64,000 nt of DNA from Taklimakanibacter albus (GTDB taxonomy: Bacteria; Pseudomonadota; Alphaproteobacteria; Rhizobiales; Aestuariivirgaceae). The stretch is taken from positions 338,343 to 402,342 of the forward strand of contig NZ_JAENHL010000004.1 in assembly GCF_016595235.1 (NCBI RefSeq). The letters are read 5' to 3'. Position numbers and translations under genes: made by a program. The notes beneath the pieces are model-generated. The model did no database searches. It was not told where the DNA came from and was given only the letters and a program-made list of their open reading frames with translations. Below are positions 54,718 through 62,893 of this stretch, piece by piece; positions within the stretch are counted from its first letter, which is position 1, and each line of letters starts with the position of its first letter.

Positions 54718-54954
54718 ATGAAAAAAGCCCTGATTTTTGCATCTTTCCTGGCTCTGGCGACCCCGGCTTTGGCCAACCAGTGCCCGACCCTGATGAACAA
54801 GATCGACGAGGCGATGAAGACGACCCAGCTCGACGACGCCAAGAAAGCCGAGGTCATGGCCCTCTACACCAAGGGCAAGGCTGCCCACGAAGCCGGCGAC
54901 CATGCGGCCTCCGAAGCCGATCTCAATGCCGCGTTGAAGCTGCTCGGGCAGTAA
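54718..54954 (+). CDS. Small secreted helical protein
   Basis: 78 residues with a signal peptide (MKKALIFASFLALATPALA). The mature ~59 residues form a short alpha-helical, charged protein with one Cys (NQCPTLMNKIDEAM) and a coiled C-terminal part (AAHEAGDHAASEADLNAALKLL). ATG at 54718 has GGAGGATCCC before it. It resembles, in size and style, the protein at 62468; both belong to a type of small periplasmic protein of unknown role. The gene diverges from the leuA leader. Confidence 0.7.
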   Translation: MKKALIFASFLALATPALANQCPTLMNKIDEAMKTTQLDDAKKAEVMALYTKGKAAHEAGDHAASEADLNAALKLLGQ

Positions 54955-54980
54955 CGCGATCCGCTGACCTCTAAAACTAT

Positions 54981-55127
54981 CCCCCTCTCCCGTCCGCAGG
55001 ATGGGAGAGGGTGGCCGAAGGCCGGGTGAGGGCTCTTTGTCAGAGGCCTCACAGTATTTCAGAAAGAGTCCTCATCCGCCCTATCGGGCACCTTCTCCCA
55101 TTGCTGCGCAACGGGAGAAGGGAAGTC
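54981..55127. repeat. Inverted pair of palindromic intergenic repeats (family R4)
   Basis: The first unit contains CCCCTCTCCC and GGGAGAGGGTGGCCGAAGG and ends CTCTTTGT. The second is its approximate reverse copy (AAAGAGTCCTCATCCGCCC ... TTCTCCC/GGGAGAAGG). Together they form a long imperfect inverted repeat of about 147 bases between the small secreted gene and the NCS1-kinase gene. Confidence 0.75.
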
Positions 55128-55209
55128 GGAGGCAGCGCTGGCCCCTAACCTTCCAATGAACTAAGCTTCCCCAACCTGTCCGCGAGAGACGGGACGTCGG
55201 GGGAGAAAC

Positions 55210-57837
55210 ATGGACACGCCGCAGCTTCCGGCTTTGCGCTCCTACCAGTCGTGGATCGCCAATGAAACGCTCGAAGACTATTCGCTGCGTTACGCCGCGC
55301 GTTCCTTTCGCCGCTGGACGCCCTTCGTCATTGCCAACACCGCCATCGGCGGCATTTCCTTCCTGGCGCTCGAAGCCATCGGCGGCGCCATCACCCTCAA
55401 TTACGGCTTCGCCAACGCCTTCCCGGCCATCCTGGTTGTCTGCCTGTTCGTCTTCCTGACCAATCTGCCGGTCGCCTATTATTCCAGCCGCTACAATATC
55501 GACATGGACCTGCTCACGCGGGGCGCCGGCTTCGGTTACATCGGCTCGACCATCACTTCGCTGATCTACGCCACCTTCACTTTCATCTTCTTCGCCCTCG
55601 AAGGGGTCATCATGGCCCAGGCGCTGAAGCTCTATGCCGACATCCCGATCGTCATCGGTTATGTCATCTCCTCCCTCGTCATCATCCCCATCACCTTCAT
55701 GGGCATCACCATGATCAGCCGGCTGCAGATGATCACCCTGCCGATCTGGATCATCATGATGCTGGCACCGTTTTTGTGGATCGCTTTCGCCCAGCCGGAA
55801 GTCCTCCAGCAATGGACCGCCTATCGCGGCAACTCAGCCGGCGGCGGCGGCTTCGACGTCATTTCCTTCGGCCTCGCCATCGGCGTGCTCTGCTCGCTCA
55901 CCATCCAGATCGGCGAGCAGGTCGACTACCTCCGTTTCCTGCCCGACCGCGACAAGGTCAGCGGCTTCGCCTGGTGGAGCGCCGTCATCGCCGCCGGCCC
56001 CGGCTGGATCATCATCGGCGGTTTCAAGATCCTGTGCGGCAGCCTGCTCGCGGTGCTGGCGGTGTCTTCCGGCCTTTCCCACACGACGGCGCTCGAGCCG
56101 ATCCATATGTATATCAAGGCCTATGGCTATATGATCGACGATCCGCGCCTCGTCCTCGCGGCGGCGGCCATCTTCGTGATCGTGTCGCAGGTCAAGATCA
56201 ATGTGACCAATGCCTATGCGGGCTCGCTCGCCTGGTCGAACTTCTTCGCCCGCGTGACCCACTATCATCCCGGCCGCGTCGTCTGGCTGGTCTTCAACAT
56301 CCTCATCTCGCTGCTTCTGATGCTGCTCGGCATCTTCGAGACGCTGGATCTGGTGCTGGCCGTCTATTCGATCATCGCCACCGCCTGGATCGGCGCCATC
56401 TTCGCCGATCTGGTCATTCTCAAGCCCTTGGGCATCAGCCCGCCTTTCGTCGAGTTCAAGCGCGCCCATCTGCATGATTTCAATCCGGTCGGCTGCGGCG
56501 CCATGGCCTTCGCCTCGCTCGCCGGCATGATCTGCTTCACCGGCGGCCTGGGACCGCTGGTCCAGGCCTATGCGGCACCCCTATCCTTCGTCCTATCGCT
56601 CGCCGCTGCCGTTTTGATCGGCATCGCCACCAAGGGCCGCTATTATCTCGCCCGCGAGCCGGTGGCCCCCTCCCCGACTTCCGGCACGCTCATCCGCTGC
56701 GAGATCTGCGACCACGACTATGAGCGGCCCGACATGGCCTATTGCACTTTCTATGCGCGGCCGATCTGCTCGCTCTGCTGCAGCCTCGATGCCCATTGCC
56801 ACGACGCCTGCAAATTCTCGACTACCGAGCTCGAGACCTCGCGCTCGCGTTATCTCGGCCGCTCCTTCACCGCCAAGATCGCGCCCCGCATGGCGCAGCG
56901 CCTGCTGAAGGTCTCGGGCGTGCTGATGGCGCTCGCTGTCGTCACCGGCGCCGTGCTCCTCATCACCTATCGCCTGGTCGACCCGGGCGCCGAGATGCTG
57001 CGCCTCGACAATGACACGCTGCTGCTGCGCATCTTCCTGGCCTTGCTGCCTTTGCTCTGTATCGGCGCCTGGTGGATCGTGCTGTCGCATGAAAGCCGCG
57101 AATTGGCCGAACGTGACCTCGTCGCCTCGCTCGAGCGCCTGCGCGAGACGCAGGCCGAGCTCGCCCGCAATGAGCGCCTCGCGGCCATCGGCCAGATCAC
57201 CGCGACGGTGAGCCATGAATTGCGCAACCCGCTCGGCACCCTCGTCACCTCGCTTGATATCCTGAACCGCGCATTGCCGGCGCAAGGCGGGCCTGTCCAG
57301 GAGGAGATGCAGCGCATAAGGCGCAATGTCTGGCGCTGCGTCCATATCATCGAGGATCTGCTGGAATATTCACGCCGCAAGAAGCCGGTGCTGGCGCCGG
57401 TGATGATCGACCGCTGGGTCGAGCAGCAGGTCGCCGACCAGCCCGGATCGGCCGGCATCGACATCACGCTCGATCTCAAGACCGGCGCCGTCCTCCCCGC
57501 CGACGGCCAGCGCCTGCGCCAGGCTTTCGACAATGTGCTGCACAATGCCGTCCAGGCGCTCGAAAGCGAGCCTCAGAAGCCGGATCGCCGCGTCACCATC
57601 GCCACCGCCCGCGACGCCGATTTTATCGCCCTAACCATCGCCGATAACGGCCCCGGCATGGCACCCGACGTCGCGGCCAAGATCTTCGAGCCGCTCTACA
57701 GCACCAAGGCCTTCGGCGTCGGCCTCGGCATGCCGCTGGTCAAGCGCATTATCGAGGATCATGGCGGCGAGGTCCGGGTCACCACCGCACCCGGCGAAGG
57801 GACACGCGTCGCTCTGCGCCTGCCGATACGCCCATGA
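55210..57837 (+). CDS. NCS1-type permease fused to a histidine kinase
   Basis: 875 residues. Residues 1-480 look like an NCS1 (cytosine/allantoin/hydantoin) permease with about 12 helices: TLEDYSLRYAARSFRRW, NTAIGGISFLALEAIGGAI, DLLTRGAGFGYIGSTITSL, VSQVKINVTNAYAGSLAWSN. Residues 497-534 contain seven cysteines (RCEICDHDYERPDMAYC ... SLCCSLDAHCHDACK), perhaps a metal site. Two more helices follow (about 560-610), then a kinase: the phosphoacceptor His669 (ATVSHELRNPLG), N box NVLHNAVQALE, G1 DNGPGMAPD, G2 GVGLGMPLVKRI. There is no receiver in this protein. A substrate-transport domain on a kinase recalls CbrA (which uses an SLC5 domain). It is next to a receiver-kinase and the formamidase operon. 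Confidence 0.87.
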   Translation: MDTPQLPALRSYQSWIANETLEDYSLRYAARSFRRWTPFVIANTAIGGISFLALEAIGGAITLNYGFANAFPAILVVCLFVFLTNLPVAYYSSRYNIDMDLLTRGAGFGYIGSTITSLIYATFTFIFFALEGVIMAQALKLYADIPIVIGYVISSLVIIPITFMGITMISRLQMITLPIWIIMMLAPFLWIAFAQPEVLQQWTAYRGNSAGGGGFDVISFGLAIGVLCSLTIQIGEQVDYLRFLPDRDKVSGFAWWSAVIAAGPGWIIIGGFKILCGSLLAVLAVSSGLSHTTALEPIHMYIKAYGYMIDDPRLVLAAAAIFVIVSQVKINVTNAYAGSLAWSNFFARVTHYHPGRVVWLVFNILISLLLMLLGIFETLDLVLAVYSIIATAWIGAIFADLVILKPLGISPPFVEFKRAHLHDFNPVGCGAMAFASLAGMICFTGGLGPLVQAYAAPLSFVLSLAAAVLIGIATKGRYYLAREPVAPSPTSGTLIRCEICDHDYERPDMAYCTFYARPICSLCCSLDAHCHDACKFSTTELETSRSRYLGRSFTAKIAPRMAQRLLKVSGVLMALAVVTGAVLLITYRLVDPGAEMLRLDNDTLLLRIFLALLPLLCIGAWWIVLSHESRELAERDLVASLERLRETQAELARNERLAAIGQITATVSHELRNPLGTLVTSLDILNRALPAQGGPVQEEMQRIRRNVWRCVHIIEDLLEYSRRKKPVLAPVMIDRWVEQQVADQPGSAGIDITLDLKTGAVLPADGQRLRQAFDNVLHNAVQALESEPQKPDRRVTIATARDADFIALTIADNGPGMAPDVAAKIFEPLYSTKAFGVGLGMPLVKRIIEDHGGEVRVTTAPGEGTRVALRLPIRP

Positions 57838-57860
57838 CCGCAGGGCTATCGCACATCCTG

Positions 57861-58057
57861 CTCCTTCCCTGCGCGAAGCGCGGGGAAGGTGGCGCGCAGC
57901 GCCGGATGGGGTGTGGTGCAACCGACGAAGTCACGGATAGCCGCACGAGAATGGCTCAGCATAGAGGCCATCAGATGTGGAGGCTCACCGCCCACGCGGG
58001 GTCACCCCCTTCCGGCGCTGCGCGCCACCTTCCCCCGCTGCGCGGAGGAAGGAGGAG
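57861..58057. repeat. Inverted pair of palindromic repeats (family R5)
   Basis: The first unit begins CTCCTTCCCTGCGCGAAGCG at 57861 and continues GGGGAAGGTGGCGCGCAGC; the second (58003-58057) is its reverse copy, with CCTTCCCCCGCTGCGCGGAG. The far end of the second contains the GGAGGAAGGAGGAG that precedes the next ORF. The stretch between them (about 57913-58002) shows no gene. Confidence 0.8.
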
Positions 58058-59287
58058 ATGTTTCATGCGGTTACCCCGCCCATGACCGGCCCCGCGAGCG
58101 ACATACCGGTCGACTTCATCCTCGACGACGCCGGCGCCCCGGGCTCAGGCCCCACGCCGCGCAGCGTGCTGGTGGTCGACGACGATCCCGACTTCGCCGA
58201 AAGCCTCGTCGGTCTCTTGCAGATGGAAGGCTATGAAGCCGCCCTTGCCCGCAATGCCGAGATCGCCGAGGCGCATCTGCGCGAGCATCGTGTCGCCGTC
58301 GCTCTCATCGATCTCAGGCTCGATCTCGGCAGCGGCATCGATCTCATCCGCAGCCTGTATCAGAGCGCGCCCGATCTCGTCACCGTGATGATCACCGCCT
58401 ATGCCTCGATCGACACCGCCATCGAGGCGATGAAGGCCGGCGCCTATGACTATCTGTCGAAACCCTTCTACACCGAGGACCTCCTCGCCACGCTGGAGCG
58501 CTGCTTCGAGCGCATCCGCCTGGTCGAGGAGCGCCGTCGCGCCGAGGACCGGCTGCGCCAGATCCAGCGCATGGAAGCGATCGGGCAGCTCACCAGCGGC
58601 GTGGCGCATGACTTCAACAATGTGCTCGCCGTCCTCTATGGCAATCTGAACTGGATGCGCGAGCGGACCGACGACCCGAGCTTGCGCGAGATGATCGACG
58701 ACGCCCTCGATGCGGCGCGCGCCGGCTCGGAAATGACGGAAAGGCTGCTGGCTTTGGGCCGCCTGCCGATCAGCCAGAGTCTGCCGACCGACCTCACCGA
58801 GGTGCTGCCGGCCTTCGCCCGCGTCCTCAGCCGCACGCTAGGCGAGAGCGTCACCATCGATCTGGCCCTGCCGTCATCGCTCCATGCGATCGAGATCGAC
58901 CGCGGCCAGCTCGAAAGCGGCCTCCTCAATCTGGCGCTCAATGCCCGCGACGCCATGCCGGAAGGCGGCACCTTGCGCTTTGAGGCGGCCAATCTGGTAA
59001 TCGCACCGGAGGACGCCCGTGTCGCCTCCGGCTTGCGGCCCGGTCCCTATGTGCTGCTGTCGGTGATCGATACCGGCCAGGGTATGCCGCCCGCCATTGC
59101 ACGCCGCGCGCTCGAGCCGTTTTTCACCACCAAGCCGCCCGGCTATGGCAGCGGCCTCGGCCTCACCATGGTCGATGGTTTCGTGCGCCAGGCCGGCGGG
59201 CGGATCGGCCTCACCAGCACACAAGGCCACGGCACCCGCATCAATCTCTACTTCCCGGCTCTTACCGCGAAGCCGTCGCCTTCCTGA
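58058..59287 (+). CDS. Receiver-histidine kinase hybrid (single-domain receiver at N terminus)
   Basis: 410 residues if it starts at the ATG at 58058, which is preceded by GGAGGAAGGAGGAG. A downstream in-frame ATG at 58082 is the alternative (402 residues). The receiver domain occupies about residues 37-160: VLVVDDDPDF, phosphoacceptor Asp85 (LIDLRLD) and Lys135 (YLSKPF). A kinase follows with His184 (SGVAHDFNNVL), N box LLNLALNARDAM, G1 IDTGQGMPP and G2 PGYGSGLGLTMVDGF. No membrane segment. It could receive phosphate from the NCS1 kinase and relay it, or act as a sink. Its end overlaps the convergent response-regulator gene by 40 bases. Confidence 0.85.
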   Translation: MFHAVTPPMTGPASDIPVDFILDDAGAPGSGPTPRSVLVVDDDPDFAESLVGLLQMEGYEAALARNAEIAEAHLREHRVAVALIDLRLDLGSGIDLIRSLYQSAPDLVTVMITAYASIDTAIEAMKAGAYDYLSKPFYTEDLLATLERCFERIRLVEERRRAEDRLRQIQRMEAIGQLTSGVAHDFNNVLAVLYGNLNWMRERTDDPSLREMIDDALDAARAGSEMTERLLALGRLPISQSLPTDLTEVLPAFARVLSRTLGESVTIDLALPSSLHAIEIDRGQLESGLLNLALNARDAMPEGGTLRFEAANLVIAPEDARVASGLRPGPYVLLSVIDTGQGMPPAIARRALEPFFTTKPPGYGSGLGLTMVDGFVRQAGGRIGLTSTQGHGTRINLYFPALTAKPSPS

Positions 59288-60003
59288 GGCGGCGCGAACA
59301 TGTAGCCCAAGCCCCGCACCGTCTTGATGAATTGCGTCGAGCGCACATCGTCTTCGAGCTTGCGCCTGATCTTGCCGATCAGCACATCGATGCTGCGGTC
59401 ATAAGGCGTCCAGTCGCGATTGGCGACGATATCGAGTATCTGCTCGCGTGACAGCACGCGGCCGCGCCGGCGCACCAGCGCCTCCAATATATGGAATTCC
59501 TGGCTGGTCAGGCGCACCTCGCGGCCGTCAGGCGCCTTGAGCTTGTAGCGTGCCGCATCGAGCAGCCAGCCGGCGAAACGCATGGTCGTCTCGGTCTCAT
59601 CCGTCTCGTTGCCGCTGCTGCGCACGAAGCGGCGCAGAACCGTGCGGATGCGCGCCAGCAATTCACGCGGCTCGAAAGGCTTGGTCACATAATCGTCGGC
59701 GCCGAGCTCCAGGCATACGACCTTGTCGATGGTCGCGGCCTTCCCCGACAGCACGATCAGCGGCAGGTCATATTGACTGCGCATACCGCGCGCCAGTGTC
59801 ATGCCATCCTCGCCCGAGGGAAAGCTCAGATCGAGAATGACGAGATCGACCGCGCCATTGGCGAGCGCGCGGCGCATCGCCCGCCCGTCATGCACGGCGG
59901 TGACGGCATAACCTTCGCTGCCGAGAAACTTGCCAAGAAAGCCGCAGACACGCCGATCGTCGTCGACCACCAGAATGCGGGATTTGAGGGCGCCCGGCTG
60001 CAT
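59248..60003 (-). CDS. OmpR-family response regulator
   Basis: 251 residues. The receiver domain has DDDRR, phosphoacceptor Asp58 (VILDLS) and Lys108 (YVTKPF). The winged-helix DNA-binding domain holds LTSQEFHILEALVRRRGRVLSREQIL and VDVLIGKIRRKL-type IDVLIGKIRRKLEDD. ATG at 60003 (MQPGALKSRIL) is the more probable start; the 75-base upstream extension encodes a leader-like sequence. It lies on the opposite strand, close to fmdA, whose promoter region is shared. A role in formamidase control is inferred from position. Confidence 0.87.
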   Translation of the reverse strand: MQPGALKSRILVVDDDRRVCGFLGKFLGSEGYAVTAVHDGRAMRRALANGAVDLVILDLSFPSGEDGMTLARGMRSQYDLPLIVLSGKAATIDKVVCLELGADDYVTKPFEPRELLARIRTVLRRFVRSSGNETDETETTMRFAGWLLDAARYKLKAPDGREVRLTSQEFHILEALVRRRGRVLSREQILDIVANRDWTPYDRSIDVLIGKIRRKLEDDVRSTQFIKTVRGLGYMFAPPQEGDGFAVRAGK

Positions 60004-60078
60004 GGGTTGAGCATAGACGCAAAACAGGCCTGAGGTCGAGCTTCGAGCGCACCCGCTGACGTCCATGTGACCCGTCAT

Positions 60079-60093
60079 TTACAAAAAATTACA
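60079..60093. promoter_or_regulatory. Candidate OmpR-type direct repeat between the regulator and fmdA
   Basis: TTACA-AAAAA-TTACA, two five-base repeats at a 10-base interval (60079 and 60089). OmpR-class regulators usually bind direct repeats at 10-11 bases. The site lies 76 bases upstream of the regulator ATG and 118 bases before fmdA. The 207-base intergenic region has no gene. Confidence 0.45.
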
Positions 60094-60210
60094 GAACCGC
60101 CCCTCCCCGGATTCAAACCGGTTACGCGGAGCCCCTAGCGTCCGCTTCCATGCCGCATCGGATCGGCCGGTGACGGTGGCACGACAAGAATGCACTCAAA
60201 GGAGGAACCC

Positions 60211-61437
60211 ATGCCGAAGACCGTGTTCAAGATCGATCTCAACAAGGCGCCGGAAGACCAGGCGATCAAGACTCACAATCGCTGGCATCCCGACATTCCG
60301 ATGGTCGAGACCTTCAAGCCCGGCGATACGTTCCGCGTCGAATGCTACGACTGGACCGGCGGGCAGATCGGCAACAATGACAGCGCCAATGACGTGCGCG
60401 ACGTCAATCTCACCAAGGTGCATTATCTGAGCGGCCCCTTCGGCGTCGAGGGTGCCGAGCCGGGCGATCTCATGGTCGTCGACATTCTCGATATCGGCGC
60501 GCTGCCCAATTCCGAATGGGGCTTCAACGGCATCTTCGCCAAGGAGAATGGCGGCGGCTTCCTCACCGAGCATTTCCCCGAGGCACGCAAATCCTGCTGG
60601 GACTTCCACGGCATCTACACCACCTCGCGCCATATTCCAGGCGTGCGTTACCCGGGCATCATTCACCCCGGTCTGATCGGCTGCCTGCCCGATCACAAAT
60701 TGCTGGCCGAAGCCAACAAACGCGAGGCGGCGCTGATCGCCACCGATCCCAACCGCGTCCCGCCGCTCGCCGCCCCGCCCTTCGCCGATACGGCGCTGAT
60801 GGGCCAGATGAAAGGTGGAGCAGCCGCGGCCGCCGCCAAGGAAGCCTGGCGCACCGTGCCGCCGCGCGAACATGGCGGCAATTGCGACATCAAGAATCTG
60901 TCGCGCGGCTCGAAGGTCTATTTCCCTGTCTATGTGAAGGGCGGCGGTCTCTCGATGGGCGACATCCACTGGTCGCAGGGCGATGGCGAGATCACTTTCT
61001 GCGGCGCCATCGAAATGGCCGGCTGGATCGATATCGGCGTCAGCCTGATCAAGGGCGGCATGGCGAAATACGGCATCATCAACCCGATCTTCAAGCCGAG
61101 CCCGATCGATCCGCATTTCGACGACTATCTGATCTTCGAAGGCATCTCGGTCGATGAGCATACAGGCGAGCAATATTATCTCGACGCCCATGTCGCCTAC
61201 CGGCGCGCCTGTCTCAACGCGATCGAGTACCTCAAAAAGTTCGGCTATACCGGCGAGCAGGCCTATATGATCTTGGGCACCGCGCCGGTCGAGGGCCGCA
61301 TCAGCGGCATCGTCGACATCCCCAATGTCTGCGCCACCCTCGCCATCCCGACGGCGATCTTCGACTTCGACATCAATCCGACCGCCACCGGACCGAAACG
61401 CGAAGTCTCGGGCGTCAGCGTCGCCAAGACGACCTGA
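60211..61437 (+). CDS. fmdA: Formamidase (acetamidase/formamidase family)
   Basis: 408 residues, close to the ~407 of the characterised Methylophilus formamidase FmdA. Family signatures: HNRWHPDIPMVETFKPGD at the N terminus, ENGGGFLTEHFPEARKSCWDF, GCLPDHKLLAEANKRE, GDIHWSQGDGEITFCGAIEMAG and YFDAH-type (YYLDAHVAYRRACLNAIEYL). It hydrolyses formamide to formate and ammonia. ATG at 60211 follows AAAGGAGGAACCC; a weaker in-frame start is 21 bases before. It is followed by an AmiS/UreI-type channel and an FmdB-like protein, the normal amide operon. Confidence 0.92.
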   Translation: MPKTVFKIDLNKAPEDQAIKTHNRWHPDIPMVETFKPGDTFRVECYDWTGGQIGNNDSANDVRDVNLTKVHYLSGPFGVEGAEPGDLMVVDILDIGALPNSEWGFNGIFAKENGGGFLTEHFPEARKSCWDFHGIYTTSRHIPGVRYPGIIHPGLIGCLPDHKLLAEANKREAALIATDPNRVPPLAAPPFADTALMGQMKGGAAAAAAKEAWRTVPPREHGGNCDIKNLSRGSKVYFPVYVKGGGLSMGDIHWSQGDGEITFCGAIEMAGWIDIGVSLIKGGMAKYGIINPIFKPSPIDPHFDDYLIFEGISVDEHTGEQYYLDAHVAYRRACLNAIEYLKKFGYTGEQAYMILGTAPVEGRISGIVDIPNVCATLAIPTAIFDFDINPTATGPKREVSGVSVAKTT

Positions 61438-61513
61438 CGGTTCTCTATGGAAGCAATGCCGGGGTGCTTGCGCATCCCGGCTCTCACCATCAACGCTTTC
61501 GGGAGATACCGCC

Positions 61514-62023
61514 ATGCTGCTCGGCCTGTCCCTGCTTTATGTCGGGGCCGTTCTCACCCTCAACGGTCTCTGGCTTCTCGGCCATATCGGCGATCGCGAG
61601 ATCGTCGTTGTCAACGTCGCCTCCGGCATCGTGACCTTCTGCGTCTCGCTCTATCTGGCCTTCGGCCTCGCCGATCCGGGCTCGATCCGCGCCGCGGCGC
61701 TGACACTGCTCTTCACCGTCACCTATTTCTGGGTCGCCCATAACCGCCTCGCCACGGTCGATGGCCGCGGCCTCGGCTGGTTCAGCCTGTTCGTCGTCAT
61801 CACTGTCGTGCCGGTCGCCTTCTCCACCCTCACCACGGCCTCGACGGGCATCGATATGTGGATGGGCTGGAACTGGGTCGGCTGGGCGGTGGTATGGTTC
61901 CTCTATTTCCTGCTGCTCACCTTGAAGATGCCGATCCTCAAGCTGACGGGAGCCGCAACGCTGGCGGCCGGCCTGCTCACCGGCTGGCTGCCCGCCGTCC
62001 TGATCATCGAAGGCAAGCTGTAA
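61514..62023 (+). CDS. AmiS/UreI family amide/urea channel
   Basis: 169 residues with six membrane helices: MLLGLSLLYVGAVLTLNGLW at the start, IVVVNVASGIVTFCVSLYLA, AALTLLFTVTYFWVAHNRLA and LLKMPILKLTGAA-like LTLKMPILKLTGA near the end, all typical for AmiS/UreI. These channels let short-chain amides or urea pass the inner membrane. The ATG follows GGGAGATACCGCC. It lies 76 bases after the fmdA stop and 12 before the zinc ribbon gene, and so supplies formamide to the formamidase. Confidence 0.9.
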   Translation: MLLGLSLLYVGAVLTLNGLWLLGHIGDREIVVVNVASGIVTFCVSLYLAFGLADPGSIRAAALTLLFTVTYFWVAHNRLATVDGRGLGWFSLFVVITVVPVAFSTLTTASTGIDMWMGWNWVGWAVVWFLYFLLLTLKMPILKLTGAATLAAGLLTGWLPAVLIIEGKL

Positions 62024-62035
62024 CGGGAGTACGCC

Positions 62036-62332
62036 ATGCCGCTCTATAATTATGTCTGTTCCACCTGTGGCCCCTTCGATGCCTGGTCGCCCATGGCGCA
62101 TGCGGACAGCCCCTGCGCCTGTCCCGATTGCAACCGGCCAAGCACCCGCGATGTCGCCGCCCCGCATCTGAGCCTGATGAACGGCACGTTGCGCAAGGCA
62201 CTCACCCGCTCGGAGAGCAGCACCAGCGAGCCCAAACGCGTCAAACGCGCCCATCTCGCCAATTGCGGCTGCAAGATGTGCGGCGGGTCCAAGAAATCCT
62301 CCCCGATGCGGCGTTGGATGATCGGCCACTAG
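62036..62332 (+). CDS. fmdB: FmdB-like zinc ribbon protein
   Basis: 98 residues with an N-terminal FmdB-type zinc ribbon: CSTCG and CPDC at about residues 8-12 and 29-32, the FmdB regulatory-protein fold, and a second pair CGCKMC near the end. FmdB was named as a regulator of formamidase in Methylophilus. Here the usual small size and order fmdA-amiS-fmdB are seen. Whether it regulates transcription is unproven. It ends 27 bases before the terminator. Confidence 0.85.
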   Translation: MPLYNYVCSTCGPFDAWSPMAHADSPCACPDCNRPSTRDVAAPHLSLMNGTLRKALTRSESSTSEPKRVKRAHLANCGCKMCGGSKKSSPMRRWMIGH

Positions 62333-62359
62333 CAGGCTAAAGGTCATCGCCGCACCCTT

Positions 62360-62388
62360 GGCCCGGGCATTGCCCGGGCCTTTTGATT
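62360..62388 (+). terminator. Rho-independent terminator of the formamidase operon
   Basis: GGCCCGGGC (62360-62368) and GCCCGGGCC (62372-62380) with an ATT loop, then TTTTGATTT. Confidence 0.92.
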
Positions 62389-62467
62389 TGGCTATGGAAC
62401 CGGCAAAGTTCCGTCACACTTCTCAGCCAGTTTCGCCAGATAACAACCGGTCAGGGGATCGTCCGCC

Positions 62468-62710
62468 ATGAAGCTCTTCCTTCTCGCCCTCGCTTTGCTG
62501 GCGGCCACTGCGGTGCCGGCTTTCGCCAAACCCTGCGACGATGAAGTCAAGCAGGTCCAGGCGGCGCTGGGCTCGGCCCAGATCTCCGATGACGAGCGCG
62601 CCCAGGTTCAGGACATGGCCAAGCAGGCCGCCCAGCTCTGCGCCGCCGGCAATGACCAGGAGAGCATCGACGTTTCCGCCGAAGCCAAGGCGGTGCTGAA
62701 TATAGACTGA
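62468..62710 (+). CDS. Small secreted helical protein
   Basis: 80 residues: signal peptide (MKLFLLALALLAATAVPAFA), then a mature ~60-residue acidic helical protein with two cysteines (PCDDEVKQV and AAQLCAAG). It has the same size, layout and Gln/Ala-rich style as the product of the gene at 54718 (LNQCPTLMN...), so the two may be distant relatives. Function unknown. ATG at 62468 has GGGGATCGTCC before it. Confidence 0.7.
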   Translation: MKLFLLALALLAATAVPAFAKPCDDEVKQVQAALGSAQISDDERAQVQDMAKQAAQLCAAGNDQESIDVSAEAKAVLNID

Positions 62711-62803
62711 CGGTCTGCGGCGCTCTTGCAATGATGGGCGGAGCCGGGAAATACCAGGCTCGTGAGCGTGTGCCGGAGAGGTCGAATGAGAAAAATCAGA
62801 AAA

Positions 62804-62887
62804 TTCCCTGTTGTTCCCTGCAGATCCGCTGTTGTTCCGCTGTAAATTCCCCTGCAAATTACAGCGGAATTTTCGGAAATCCGCTGT
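62804..62887. repeat. Short degenerate heptamer/octamer repeat tract with a palindrome
   Basis: TTCCCTG occurs at 62804 and 62814, then ATCCGCTG, TTCCGCTG and TTCCCCTG in the same orientation. TTCCGCTGTAA (62835-62845) pairs with TTACAGCGGAA (62859-62869), followed by TTTT. It lies between two convergent genes and could end both transcripts. Its origin is unknown. Confidence 0.65.
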
Positions 62888-62893
62888 TCTTTT

